The translations under genes were made by a program, and so were the position numbers. Positions 56,298-64,000 of a stretch of DNA of 64,000 nt are shown here, one piece after another. The stretch covers positions 62,001 through 126,000 of the forward strand of contig CANQFB010000002.1 of NCBI GenBank assembly GCA_947598205.1, written 5' to 3'. The stretch is from an uncultured Clostridia bacterium. GTDB taxonomy: Bacteria > Bacillota > Clostridia > Christensenellales > Borkfalkiaceae. Within the stretch, counting starts at the first letter, position 1; each line of letters begins with the position of its first letter. A model generated the notes under the pieces. It ran no database searches, was not told the DNA's origin, and was given only the letters and a program-made list of their open reading frames with translations.

Positions 56298-58466
56298 ATG
56301 AAGATCATCAAGAGAAACGGAGCGGAAGTCACCTTCGATCTTCAAAAAATAGTAAATGCGGTGCGCAAGGCCAACGGGGAGGTGAGCGAGGGCAACCGCC
56401 TCACCGAGGAGCAGATTACCCTCATTGCCGACCGTGTCGCCGCGCTCGCGGGCGATCTCAACAGGGCGGTCAACGTCGAAGAAATTCAGGACTATGTCGA
56501 AAACCAGATCATGGACCAGAAGGCCTTCGCTGTTGCGCGCAAATATATCACCTACCGCTATTCGCGCGCCCTCGCCCGCAAAAAGAACACCATCGACGAT
56601 CAGATCCTTACCCTCATCGAATGCAACAACGAAGAGGTCAAGCAGGAGAATTCCAATAAAAATCCCACCGTCAACTCCGTCCAGCGCGACTATATGGCGG
56701 GGGAGGTCTCCAAGGATCTCACGCGCCGCGTGCTTCTTCCGCGCGACATCGTAGAAGCGCACGATCAGGGCCTCATCCATTTTCACGATATGGACTACTT
56801 CGCCCAGCATATGCACAACTGCGATCTCGTCAACCTCGAGGACATGCTCCAGAACGGCACGGTGATCTCGGGCACTTTCATCGAGAAGCCCCATTCTTTT
56901 TCCACGGCGTGCAACATTGCGACGCAGATCATCGCGCAGGTCGCCTCCAACCAATACGGCGGGCAGTCCATCTCGCTCACCCATCTTGCGCCCTTCGTCG
57001 ACATCAGCCGCCGCAAGATCCGCGCAGAGGTGATGGAGGAACTCAAGGACGTTGCCGTCATGCAGGAGACGGTGGACCGCATCACCGAACAGCGCCTTCG
57101 CGACGAGATCAGAAAGGGCATCCAAACCATCCAATATCAGGTTGTCACCCTGCTCACGACCAACGGGCAGGCGCCTTTCGTGACGGTGTTCATGTATCTC
57201 GGCGAGGCAAGGAATGAGCGCGAACGCGACGATCTCGCCATGATCATCGAAGAGACCCTTCGCCAGCGGATACAGGGTGTGAAGAACGAATCGGGCGTGT
57301 GGGTCACGCCCGCCTTCCCCAAACTCATCTATGTGCTCGAAGAGGACAACGTCCGCGAAGGGAGCAAGTATTGGTATCTTACCGAACTCTCTGCGAAATG
57401 CACCGCAAAGCGCATGGTACCCGACTATATCTCCGAGAAGAAGATGCTCGAATACAAGGTGGATAAAAAGGGCGAGGGCCATTGCTATACCTGCATGGGC
57501 TGCCGCAGTTTCCTGACGCCCTATCTCGACGAAAACGGTAAGCCGAAGTACTACGGAAGGTTCAACCAAGGGGTCGTCACCATCAACCTTGTCGACGTCG
57601 CGCTCTCTTCCAAGGGCGATATGGAGGAATTCTGGAAGATCTTCGACGAACGTCTCGACATCTGCTACAGGGCGCTTTTGTACCGCCACAACAGGCTCAA
57701 GGGAACGCTCTCCGACGCCGCGCCCATCCTCTGGCAATACGGCGCGCTCGCCCGCCTCAAGAAGGGCGAACCCATCGATAAGCTCCTCTACGGCGGATAT
57801 TCGACCATCTCCCTCGGCTATGCAGGGCTCTATGAGTGCGTCAAGTATATGACGGGCGCCTCGCACACCGATCCTTCGGCCAAGCCTTTCGCACTCTCCG
57901 TCATGCAACATATGAACGATAAATGCAAGGAGTGGAAGGCCAAGCACAACATCGATTTCTCGCTCTATGGAACGCCGCTCGAGAGCACGACCTATAAATT
58001 CGCGAAATGCCTGCAACAGCGCTTCGGCATCATTCCCGGCGTCACCGATAAGAGCTATATCACCAACAGCTATCATGTCCACGTCACCGAGAAGATCGAT
58101 GCGTTCACCAAGCTCAAATTCGAGAGCGAATTCCAACAGCTCTCGCCGGGCGGCGCGATCTCCTATGTGGAAGTGCCCAATATGCAGGATAATATCCCCG
58201 CCGTGCTCGCCGTGATGCAATATATCTATGAGAATATCATGTATGCGGAGCTCAACACCAAGAGCGACTACTGTCAGGTTTGCGGCTACGACGGAGAGAT
58301 CAAGATCGTCGAGGAAGACGGGAAGCTCCTTTGGGAGTGCCCGCACTGCCACAACCGCGACCAAAGCAAGATGAACGTCGCCCGCCGCACCTGCGGATAT
58401 ATCGGCACGCAATATTGGAACCAAGGCCGCACGCAGGAGATCAGAGACAGGGTGCTTCATCTCTGA
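56298..58466 (+). CDS. nrdD: Anaerobic ribonucleoside-triphosphate reductase
   Basis: Class III reductase, oxygen-sensitive, forming dNTPs. An N-terminal ATP-cone (about 1-95, KIIKRNGAEVTFDLQKIV) gives allosteric dATP control. The catalytic core includes CMGCRSF. Zinc is held by CQVCG and CPHC near the C-terminus. The glycyl radical is Gly700 in RTCGYIGTQYWNQGR. 722 residues is typical. The ATG at 56298 with AAGGAGAG was preferred over an upstream frame through the promoter leader. It is cotranscribed with its activase nrdG. Confidence 0.97.
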   Translation: MKIIKRNGAEVTFDLQKIVNAVRKANGEVSEGNRLTEEQITLIADRVAALAGDLNRAVNVEEIQDYVENQIMDQKAFAVARKYITYRYSRALARKKNTIDDQILTLIECNNEEVKQENSNKNPTVNSVQRDYMAGEVSKDLTRRVLLPRDIVEAHDQGLIHFHDMDYFAQHMHNCDLVNLEDMLQNGTVISGTFIEKPHSFSTACNIATQIIAQVASNQYGGQSISLTHLAPFVDISRRKIRAEVMEELKDVAVMQETVDRITEQRLRDEIRKGIQTIQYQVVTLLTTNGQAPFVTVFMYLGEARNERERDDLAMIIEETLRQRIQGVKNESGVWVTPAFPKLIYVLEEDNVREGSKYWYLTELSAKCTAKRMVPDYISEKKMLEYKVDKKGEGHCYTCMGCRSFLTPYLDENGKPKYYGRFNQGVVTINLVDVALSSKGDMEEFWKIFDERLDICYRALLYRHNRLKGTLSDAAPILWQYGALARLKKGEPIDKLLYGGYSTISLGYAGLYECVKYMTGASHTDPSAKPFALSVMQHMNDKCKEWKAKHNIDFSLYGTPLESTTYKFAKCLQQRFGIIPGVTDKSYITNSYHVHVTEKIDAFTKLKFESEFQQLSPGGAISYVEVPNMQDNIPAVLAVMQYIYENIMYAELNTKSDYCQVCGYDGEIKIVEEDGKLLWECPHCHNRDQSKMNVARRTCGYIGTQYWNQGRTQEIRDRVLHL

Positions 58467-58485
58467 TCGTTAAAGGGCAGGGAAG

Positions 58486-59007
58486 ATGAATATCGCCGAG
58501 ATCAAGAAGACGGATATTGCCAACGGAGAGGGAGTTCGTGTATCCCTCTTCGTTTCGGGTTGCAGAAGGCATTGCAAGCACTGTTTCAACGAGGTCGCAT
58601 GGGATTTTCACTATGGAAGGCCCTTCGACGAAGCGTTGAAAGAGGAGATCTTTTCCGCCCTCAAACCACGCTATATCGCGGGCCTATCCCTCCTCGGCGG
58701 CGATCCATTCGAGCCCGAAAACCAGAGGGGGCTTCTTCCGTTTCTGCGGGAATTTCGCGAGCGTTTCCCCGAAAAGACGGTGTGGTGCTACACGGGTTAT
58801 ACCTATGAAGCGGGAGGGATCCGTGAGGAACACGCCCGTTGCGAAGAGACGAGGGAGCTCATCTCCCTGATCGACGTGCTCGTCGACGGCCCCTTCATCG
58901 AGGAACTGAAGGACGTAAGGCTCAAGTTCCGCGGCTCGTCGAACCAGCGCGTTATCGATGTAAAACGCAGTTTAGCACAAAATAAAGTAGTACTCTATCT
59001 GACATAG
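58486..59007 (+). CDS. nrdG: Anaerobic ribonucleotide reductase activating protein
   Basis: Radical SAM activase that installs the glycyl radical on NrdD. The iron-sulfur motif CRRHCKHC (Cys26, 30, 33) and the following SAM motif LLGGDPFEPEN are present. 173 residues is standard. It starts 19 bases after nrdD. The last codons and stop (TAG 59005-59007) lie within motif copy 5. Confidence 0.95.
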   Translation: MNIAEIKKTDIANGEGVRVSLFVSGCRRHCKHCFNEVAWDFHYGRPFDEALKEEIFSALKPRYIAGLSLLGGDPFEPENQRGLLPFLREFRERFPEKTVWCYTGYTYEAGGIREEHARCEETRELISLIDVLVDGPFIEELKDVRLKFRGSSNQRVIDVKRSLAQNKVVLYLT

Positions 59008-59012
59008 TATTG
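58989..59012. repeat. Palindromic motif, divergent copy 5
   Basis: AGTACTCTATCTGACATAGTATT (from 58989), sharing AGTACT and TGACATA with the other copies but with three extra bases. It spans the nrdG stop codon, as copy 1 spans that of typA. Confidence 0.55.
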
Positions 59013-59048
59013 AAAAATCATATAACATATTGAAAAAAGGAGACCGCT

Positions 59049-60278
59049 ATGAATAAACTTCAACTTCGCAGATATGCAAAACTTCTCGCCAAGACGGGCG
59101 TCAACGTGAGAAAGGGGCAATGGGTCGTCGTTCAGGCCGAGCTCGACCAGCCCGAATTTGTCGAGATGGTGGTGGAGGAGCTCTACCGCGCGGGGGCGGG
59201 CAAAGTCACCGTCGAATGGTCGCACCAAAACCTCGTCCCGCTCCACTATAAATATCAGAAGGAACAGACGCTCGGAAAGATCGAAAAGTGGGAGATCGCC
59301 AAGCTTGAGCACAGGGTGGAGGAACTTCCCGCGATGCTCTATCTCGAATCGGAAGATCCCGACGGGCTTGCGGGGGTGGATCAGGAACTTTACACCCGCG
59401 TGCGCAGCGTCCGTTCCAAGATCATAAAGCCCTTCCGCGACGAGATGGAAAATAAGTACCAGTGGTGCATCGCCGCCGTCCCCGGAAGAGCATGGGCGAG
59501 GAAGGTCTTTCCCGATCTCAAGCTCGGCAACACGGCGGTAGACGCCCTTTGGGACGCCATTCTGAAGGCTTCCCGCGCCGACGGGCCCGATCCCGTCCGC
59601 GCATGGCTTCACCACAACGACGAGCTCGCCGCAAAGTGCGACCATCTCAACCGTTTGAAACTTGTCTCTCTTGAATATAAATCCAAGAACGGCACCGATT
59701 TCAAGGTGGGGCTCATCGAGAACAGCGTTTTCTGCGGAGGCGGGGAAGAGACGATCGACGGGAAATATTTCAATCCCAACATTCCCTCCGAGGAGATCTT
59801 CATCTCGCCCAAGGCGGGCGAAGCCGAGGGCATCGTCTATTCCACAAAACCGCTCTCCTATCAGGGCGAGCTCATCGAGGATTTCTCCATCCGCTTCGAG
59901 GGCGGCAAGGCCGTCGAGGTCAAGGCGAAGAAAAACGGCCATCTCCTCGAGAAGATGATCGCAATGGACGAAGGCGCCGCCTTGCTCGGCGAATGTGCGC
60001 TCATCGCCTACGATTCTCCCATCAACAATACGGGGATCCTCTTCTACAATACTCTGTTCGATGAAAACGCGAGCTGCCATCTCGCCCTCGGCAGGGGATT
60101 CAACGAGTGTCTGCGCGGCTACGAACACATGTCGAAGGAGGAGATCAAGCATAAGGGCATCAACGACAGCGTCATCCATGTAGACTTCATGATCGGCTCC
60201 GAAGATCTCGAGATCGTGGGCGTGACGAAGAGCGGCGAGCGGGTGCAGATCTTCAAAGACGGGAACTGGGCGTTCTGA
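59049..60278 (+). CDS. M29-family aminopeptidase
   Basis: Cytosolic, cobalt- or zinc-dependent aminopeptidase of 409 residues (AmpS/PepS/aminopeptidase T group). Metal ligands lie in the two acidic/His clusters: NPNIPSEEIFISP, then DEGAALLGECALIAYDS, and the HVDFMIG close to the C-terminus. N-terminal LAKTGVNVRKGQWVVVQAELDQ matches the family. AAAAGGAG is 6 bases before the ATG. It is monocistronic, with a hairpin after it. It releases N-terminal amino acids from peptides. Confidence 0.93.
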   Translation: MNKLQLRRYAKLLAKTGVNVRKGQWVVVQAELDQPEFVEMVVEELYRAGAGKVTVEWSHQNLVPLHYKYQKEQTLGKIEKWEIAKLEHRVEELPAMLYLESEDPDGLAGVDQELYTRVRSVRSKIIKPFRDEMENKYQWCIAAVPGRAWARKVFPDLKLGNTAVDALWDAILKASRADGPDPVRAWLHHNDELAAKCDHLNRLKLVSLEYKSKNGTDFKVGLIENSVFCGGGEETIDGKYFNPNIPSEEIFISPKAGEAEGIVYSTKPLSYQGELIEDFSIRFEGGKAVEVKAKKNGHLLEKMIAMDEGAALLGECALIAYDSPINNTGILFYNTLFDENASCHLALGRGFNECLRGYEHMSKEEIKHKGINDSVIHVDFMIGSEDLEIVGVTKSGERVQIFKDGNWAF

Positions 60279-60297
60279 AAATAGCGTACGCTTATAG

Positions 60298-60334
60298 AAG
60301 TCCGTGCGGGATTTTTCTCGCGCGGGCTTTCAAA
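60298..60334 (+). terminator. Terminator after the M29 aminopeptidase gene
   Basis: AAGTCCGTGCG (60298-60308) and CGCGCGGGCTT (60319-60329) pair over 11 bp, with several G-T pairs; loop GGATTTTTCT. The downstream T run is short. Confidence 0.62.
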
Positions 60335-60408
60335 TTATAAAAAGCATGTTTGAATTCCCCGCGATAGGGGGTATATACAAAAGGAAATGAAGTAAAATCG
60401 AGGCAAAT

Positions 60409-61512
60409 ATGATCAAGATCGATATTTTTTCGGGTTTTTTGGGCGCGGGCAAGACGACGCTCATCAAAAAGCTCATCAAGGAAGCCTACCGCGGAGAGGA
60501 AGTCGTCCTCATCGAGAATGAATTCGGCGAGATCGGCGTAGATGGCGGATTTTTGCAGGATGCGGGGATCAGGATCACCGAGATGAACTCGGGCTGTATC
60601 TGCTGTTCCCTCGTCGGCGATTTCTCCAAGGCGCTCAAAGAGGTGGCCGAAAAGTTCCATCCCGCGCGCATCGTCATCGAGCCCTCGGGCGTGGGTAAAC
60701 TTTCCGACGTCATCAAGGCCGTCCAACGCGCGCAGGTGCAAGATGCGCGTCTCAATGCCTTTTGCACCGTTGTAGATGCAAAGAAGTGCAAGATGTATCT
60801 CAAAAACTTCGGCGAATTCTTCCTCGATCAGGTGGAGAACGCGAGCTGTATCGTCCTCTCGCACACCTCCGATCCCGCGAAGGTGGAGGAGGCCGTCGCC
60901 CTTCTGAAGGAACATACAAACGTCACCATCGTCACGACCGATTGGGACAAACTTTCGGGCGAAGATATTCTTCTCGCCATGCAGCAAACGGAGCCGCTTG
61001 AAGCAGAGCTTGCGCGCCTTGAAGCAGAAGCGAAAGAAGAACACGAACTTCACCACCATCACCACCATCACCACGATGATGATGACGACGATGATGAACA
61101 TGATTGTCATCACCATCATCATGACGATGACGACGATGACGACAATGATGATGAACATGAATGCCATCATCACCATCATCACCATGAAGACGGAGAGGAA
61201 TGCGACGATCCCGATTGCGAATGCCACCACCATCATCACGCCGACGAGGTGTTTACGAGCTGGGGGAGGGAGACCTCCAAGGTGTTTGCGCGGGAGGAGC
61301 TTGCCGCCATTCTTGCCGCCCTCGGATCGGGGGAATACGGGCAGATCCTCCGCGCGAAGGGCATCGTTGACGGTGGGAATGAATGGCTCTATTTCGACTA
61401 TGTTCCGGGCGAGAGCGACATCCGCACGGGGCTGCCCGCCGTCACGGGCAGGCTGTGCGTCATCGGTTGCGCTCTCAACGAAGAAAAACTTTCGGAGCTC
61501 ATTCTGAAGTAA
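60409..61512 (+). CDS. COG0523 (CobW/YeiR-type) GTPase with His/Asp-rich metal tract
   Basis: G3E-family P-loop GTPase of 367 residues, thought to act in metal delivery (zinc or cobalt). Walker A is GFLGAGKTT (9-17). The metal motif CICC is at residues 63-66, after MNSG. ENEFGEIGVDG and EPSGVG are family-typical. Residues about 215-280 are a run of alternating His and Asp blocks, a probable metal buffer. A C-terminal CobW_C domain follows. It starts 97 bases after the hairpin. The second COG0523-like gene begins one base after it. No Zur box was recognised. Confidence 0.88.
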   Translation: MIKIDIFSGFLGAGKTTLIKKLIKEAYRGEEVVLIENEFGEIGVDGGFLQDAGIRITEMNSGCICCSLVGDFSKALKEVAEKFHPARIVIEPSGVGKLSDVIKAVQRAQVQDARLNAFCTVVDAKKCKMYLKNFGEFFLDQVENASCIVLSHTSDPAKVEEAVALLKEHTNVTIVTTDWDKLSGEDILLAMQQTEPLEAELARLEAEAKEEHELHHHHHHHHDDDDDDDEHDCHHHHHDDDDDDDNDDEHECHHHHHHHEDGEECDDPDCECHHHHHADEVFTSWGRETSKVFAREELAAILAALGSGEYGQILRAKGIVDGGNEWLYFDYVPGESDIRTGLPAVTGRLCVIGCALNEEKLSELILK

Positions 61513-61513
61513 T

Positions 61514-62461
61514 ATGGCAAAGGAAATCCCCGTCTATCTCTTCCTCGGGTTTCTCGAATCGGGGAAGACAAAATTCATACAGGAGACCTTCGAGGATCCC
61601 CGCTTCGACGAACCGCGCGAGCGTACCCTTCTTCTCGTTTGCGAAGAGGGGGAGGAGGAATATTCGCCCTCCCGCTTTGCGGTAAAGGATTTCGCGATCG
61701 AGGCCCTTTCGCAGGAAGCGCTCTCCCCGGAGACGCTCACCGCCCTCATGAAGAAGCATCGGCCCGAGCGCGTCGTCGTCGAATACAACGGCATGCTCAC
61801 CCTCGATAAGTTTTTCGAGGCCATGCCCGATGGCTGGCTCATCGCGCAGGTAATGACCTTCTTCGATTCCAACACCTTTTTCGCATACAATAAAAATATG
61901 CGCCAACTCGTGTTTGATAAGGTGCAGTATGCGGACATGGTGGTATTCAATCGCTTCAAGGGGGAGTTCTCCAAAGAGGAATTCCACAAGGTCGTGCGCG
62001 CCGTATCGAGGAGGCCCGGCATCGTCTATGAATACCTCGGCGGCAAGGCAGAATACGACGACATCGCAGACCCGCTTCCCTTCGACGTTGAAGCGCCCGT
62101 CATCGAGATTGAGGATAAGGACTATGCTTTCTTCTACCGCGATCTCGTTGAAGATATGCAGAAATACGAGGGGAAGGTGGTACATTTCAAGGGAATGGTG
62201 GCTACCGACCGCAGGATGAAGCAGGGGACGATCGTCGTCGGCCGCCATGTGATGACCTGTTGCGAGGCGGATATTGCCTTCAGCGGGCTCGTATGTCTGC
62301 ACGCCTCTTCGCTCCCGCTCCGTACGCGCGATTGGGTCACGGTCACGGCCAAGATCTCCATCGAACGCCATCCCATCTACGGACGGGAAGGCCCCGTCCT
62401 CAAGGCGAGTGCGCTTGACTATGCGCCTCCGCCCGAACAAGAAGTCGCAACCTATTTCTGA
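61514..62461 (+). CDS. COG0523-like GTPase fused to a YcgQ/TIGR03943-type C-terminal domain
   Basis: A 315-residue protein. The N-terminal half is a P-loop GTPase with FLGFLESGKTKFI, but it lacks the CxCC motif of its neighbour. The C-terminal part (about 205-315) has YEGKVVHFKGMVATD, then VVGRHVMTCCEADIAFSGLVC and a closing WVTVTAKI, which resembles the OB-like C-terminal domain of the YcgQ/TIGR03943 family. Its two adjacent Cys may take the role of the missing metal site. It lies one base after the first GTPase and is followed by a terminator. Inference: the two cooperate in metal transfer. Confidence 0.78.
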   Translation: MAKEIPVYLFLGFLESGKTKFIQETFEDPRFDEPRERTLLLVCEEGEEEYSPSRFAVKDFAIEALSQEALSPETLTALMKKHRPERVVVEYNGMLTLDKFFEAMPDGWLIAQVMTFFDSNTFFAYNKNMRQLVFDKVQYADMVVFNRFKGEFSKEEFHKVVRAVSRRPGIVYEYLGGKAEYDDIADPLPFDVEAPVIEIEDKDYAFFYRDLVEDMQKYEGKVVHFKGMVATDRRMKQGTIVVGRHVMTCCEADIAFSGLVCLHASSLPLRTRDWVTVTAKISIERHPIYGREGPVLKASALDYAPPPEQEVATYF

Positions 62462-62468
62462 TACAAAG

Positions 62469-62495
62469 ATCCCGTCTGTTCGGCGGGATTTTTTG
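62469..62495 (+). terminator. Terminator after the GTPase pair
   Basis: ATCCCGTC (62469-62476) and GGCGGGAT (62482-62489), loop TGTTC, then TTTTTT. Confidence 0.88.
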
Positions 62496-62537
62496 TAAAA
62501 TTCTAAAAAATTTTGTGAAAAAAATTGATTTTGGATA

Positions 62538-62566
62538 TTTACATTCTCAAATCAATATGGTATAAT
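62538..62566 (+). promoter_or_regulatory. Promoter of the flavodoxin gene
   Basis: TTTACA (62538-62543), a 17-base spacer and TATAAT (62561-62566). The leader is about 25 bases with GGAGG. Confidence 0.82.
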
Positions 62567-62595
62567 ATACATGATACAATGTGCGGAGGTATCGC

Positions 62596-63069
62596 ATGAA
62601 AAAACTTATCGTATTCTATTCTCTCGGCGGAAACACGCGTGCTCTTGCACGTAAGATCGCGCAGACGCTCAAGGCAGACGTCCTCGAGATCAAGACCGTC
62701 AAGACTTATCCCGACGATTTCGACGTCCTTCTGGGCCTCGGCCAGAGGGAAGTCGCCACGGGTTATATTCCCCAGCTCAAGCCTTACCGCATCGATTTCT
62801 CCAAATACGACGGCGTTCTCATCGGTACGCCCGTGTGGTGGTCTTCGTTTGCTCCCGCGATCAAGTCGTTCATCTCTTCCAATAAGTGGAAGGGCGTCAA
62901 GGTCTATCCTTTCGCGACGAACGAGGGGACGCTCGGCCATACCCCCAGCGATTTCCGCAAGGCGCTTCGCGGCGCAACGGTCGCTCCCGTTCTCAATGTG
63001 AAGTTTGAAGGCGGCGTTATGGCGACCCCCGAAAGCGACATCAAGGAATGGCTCGCCCTTATCAAATAA
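62596..63069 (+). CDS. Flavodoxin
   Basis: FMN-binding electron carrier or flavodoxin-like reductase of 157 residues. The phosphate loop YSLGGNTRALARKIA is of the flavodoxin_4-like type (SxxGNTxxxA). GTPVWWSSFAPAIKSFIS and ATNEGTLGHTPSDFRKAL match the FMN-contact loops. The ATG at 62596, with GGAGG 6 bases upstream, was preferred over one 15 bases earlier. The redox partner is unknown; no adjoining gene indicates one. Confidence 0.9.
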   Translation: MKKLIVFYSLGGNTRALARKIAQTLKADVLEIKTVKTYPDDFDVLLGLGQREVATGYIPQLKPYRIDFSKYDGVLIGTPVWWSSFAPAIKSFISSNKWKGVKVYPFATNEGTLGHTPSDFRKALRGATVAPVLNVKFEGGVMATPESDIKEWLALIK

Positions 63070-63935
63070 ATTCTCTCTTTGATAGAATTTCTGCGCAATA
63101 CGGCGGCGAGACCGCCTTGCAAATCGCGGCGGTTTCCAACCGCCCGCTTTCACTGCGCGTCAATACCTTAAAATCTTGCCCGGAAGAAGTCGAGGCCGTC
63201 CTGGAACAAGCGGGGCTCGCCTTTCGCAAAGTCGCGTGGAGCGATCGCGCCTACCTTCTTCCCGAGGCTTCCATACAAGATATTCAATGCCTTCCGATCT
63301 ATTCGGAAGGCAAAATCTATATGCAGAGCCTCTCTTCCATGCTCCCGCCGCTCTATCTTTTGCCCAAGGCGGGGGAGAGCGTGCTCGATATGACGGCCGC
63401 GCCCGGCGGGAAGACTTCGGAGATGTATGCGCTCTCGGGCGGAAAGGCGCTCATCACGGCATGCGAGCGCGATAAGATCCGTTTTGAACGCCTCAAATTC
63501 AATTTGGAGCGGCAGGGGGCGACGCGCGTGACGGCAATTCTCGGCGACGCTTCCTCCCTCGACGACTTTCTCTCCTTCGATAAAATTCTTCTCGACGCGC
63601 CCTGCACGGGAAGCGGCACTTCGACGAAAGATGTCCCCGTCCGTTTCTCGGAAGAATACCTTGCAAAGTGCGTCCGCATGCAGGAAAAACTCTTGAGAAA
63701 GGCCCTTCGGCTTCTCAAAAAGGGGGGAACGCTCGTCTATTCGACCTGTTCGATCCTGAAAGAAGAGAATTGGGAACTTTTGGAGCGCGTCTTGCCCGCG
63801 ACGGGGGCGAGGATCGTGCCCATCGCGCCCTTTGAGAACGTCCCGCTCCTTCCCTCCAAAGAGGGGACGGTTACCGTCTGCCCGACCGATCTCTACGAGG
63901 GCTTCTTCGTTGCCAAGATCGAACGCAATCCATGA
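63048..63935 (+). CDS. RsmB/NOP2-family RNA cytosine-C5 methyltransferase
   Basis: SAM-dependent m5C methyltransferase of up to 295 residues. SAM-binding VLDMTAAPGGKTSEM, DKILLDAPCTGSGT with the releasing Cys and YSTCSI with the catalytic Cys are clear. It lacks the N-terminal NusB domain of RsmB and the PUA domain of RsmF, so it is a compact NOP2/Sun type; the rRNA or tRNA target is unknown. The ATG at 63048 overlaps the flavodoxin gene by 22 bases and has a poorly placed AAGGA, so the exact start is uncertain. Confidence 0.86.
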   Translation: MARPYQINSLFDRISAQYGGETALQIAAVSNRPLSLRVNTLKSCPEEVEAVLEQAGLAFRKVAWSDRAYLLPEASIQDIQCLPIYSEGKIYMQSLSSMLPPLYLLPKAGESVLDMTAAPGGKTSEMYALSGGKALITACERDKIRFERLKFNLERQGATRVTAILGDASSLDDFLSFDKILLDAPCTGSGTSTKDVPVRFSEEYLAKCVRMQEKLLRKALRLLKKGGTLVYSTCSILKEENWELLERVLPATGARIVPIAPFENVPLLPSKEGTVTVCPTDLYEGFFVAKIERNP

Positions 63936-63954
63936 GGAGGCCGGAGCTACGTCA

Positions 63955-64000
63955 ATGGAAATCGTAAAATATTCTCCTTCCGCGCACGACATCTTTCTTC
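63955..64000 (+). CDS. Start of a gene cut by the window edge
   Basis: The ATG at 63955, with GGAG 8 bases upstream, opens a frame to the window end (MEIVKYSPSAHDIFL). It begins 20 bases after the methyltransferase stop, so it is probably cotranscribed with that gene. Fifteen residues are too few to assign a family. Confidence 0.5.
   Translation, partial: MEIVKYSPSAHDIFL

Noticed and set aside
56277..58460. Open frame of about 730 codons antisense to nrdD
   Set aside because: Shadow of the nrdD gene; antisense composition and no domain signatures.

Overview
The window reads as chromosomal DNA of a GC-rich, low-G+C-lineage-type (Firmicutes/Clostridia) endospore former. Evidence: a yabP-yabQ-divIC cluster, whiA next to murB and a PHP-family gene, a ywlE-rpiB pair, anaerobic ribonucleotide reductase (nrdD-nrdG) with an NrdR-type operator pair, AdhE, and small clostridial families (DUF1540, DUF1934, DUF1538). 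The mix of BspA-like surface lipoproteins and strictly anaerobic enzymes suggests a gut anaerobe, possibly Christensenellales-like. That placement is inference; no rRNA is present.

Layout. 1-6.4 kb, plus strand: dnaB, sua5, ywlE, rpiB, a DUF1538 membrane protein with a tandem PII-like partner, peptidase E. 6.5-7.0 kb: tRNA-Leu(CAG) followed by a hairpin-dense non-coding unit that ends in a second copy of the tRNA 3' end. 7.0-12.1 kb, minus strand: a YwaF-like membrane protein, a phosphodiesterase-family enzyme, then smpB, rnr and secG. 12.2-15.8 kb: aroK-gltX-thyA-folA. 15.8-18.4 kb: a large membrane protein with LemA. 18.5-20.1 kb: a lipoprotein behind a structured leader RNA. 20.4-25.0 kb: typA, then yabP-yabQ-divIC-ppx-M50-like protease. 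25.1-31.1 kb: a small Xre regulator, aroA, a YgjP-like hydrolase, a DUF1934/metallo-beta-lactamase fusion, rho and a ROK kinase. 31.3-34.7 kb: an accessory island with a second copy of the leader RNA, a BspA-like lipoprotein, a small orphan gene and decayed repeats. 34.7-40.4 kb: a PadR regulator fused to a coiled coil and membrane segments, a YkvI-like permease and an ABC importer. 40.4-46.7 kb: valS, adhE, rplI, a DUF1540 peptide. 46.9-56 kb: a solute-binding-like membrane protein, murB, PHP, whiA, dnaE, pfkA and a PfkB kinase. 56-64 kb: nrdD-nrdG, an M29 aminopeptidase, two COG0523 GTPases, flavodoxin, an RsmB/NOP2-type methyltransferase and the first codons of another gene.

How it fits together. 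Most of the window is housekeeping: replication, translation, folate/thymidylate, shikimate, cell wall, glycolysis and anaerobic dNTP synthesis. Many promoters are near-perfect sigma-A types with 17-bp spacers, and at least two place the start codon at or within a few bases of the predicted transcription start.

The most novel-looking item is a leader RNA present twice (18.5 kb and 31.4 kb). Each copy has the same promoter geometry, covarying stems, a shared 20-nt core, a predicted pseudoknot and a terminator hairpin just upstream of a lipoprotein with a near-identical signal peptide. Other leads are the tRNA-flanking non-coding unit, a 20-bp palindromic intergenic motif in five copies, and a membrane-tethered PadR-type protein.
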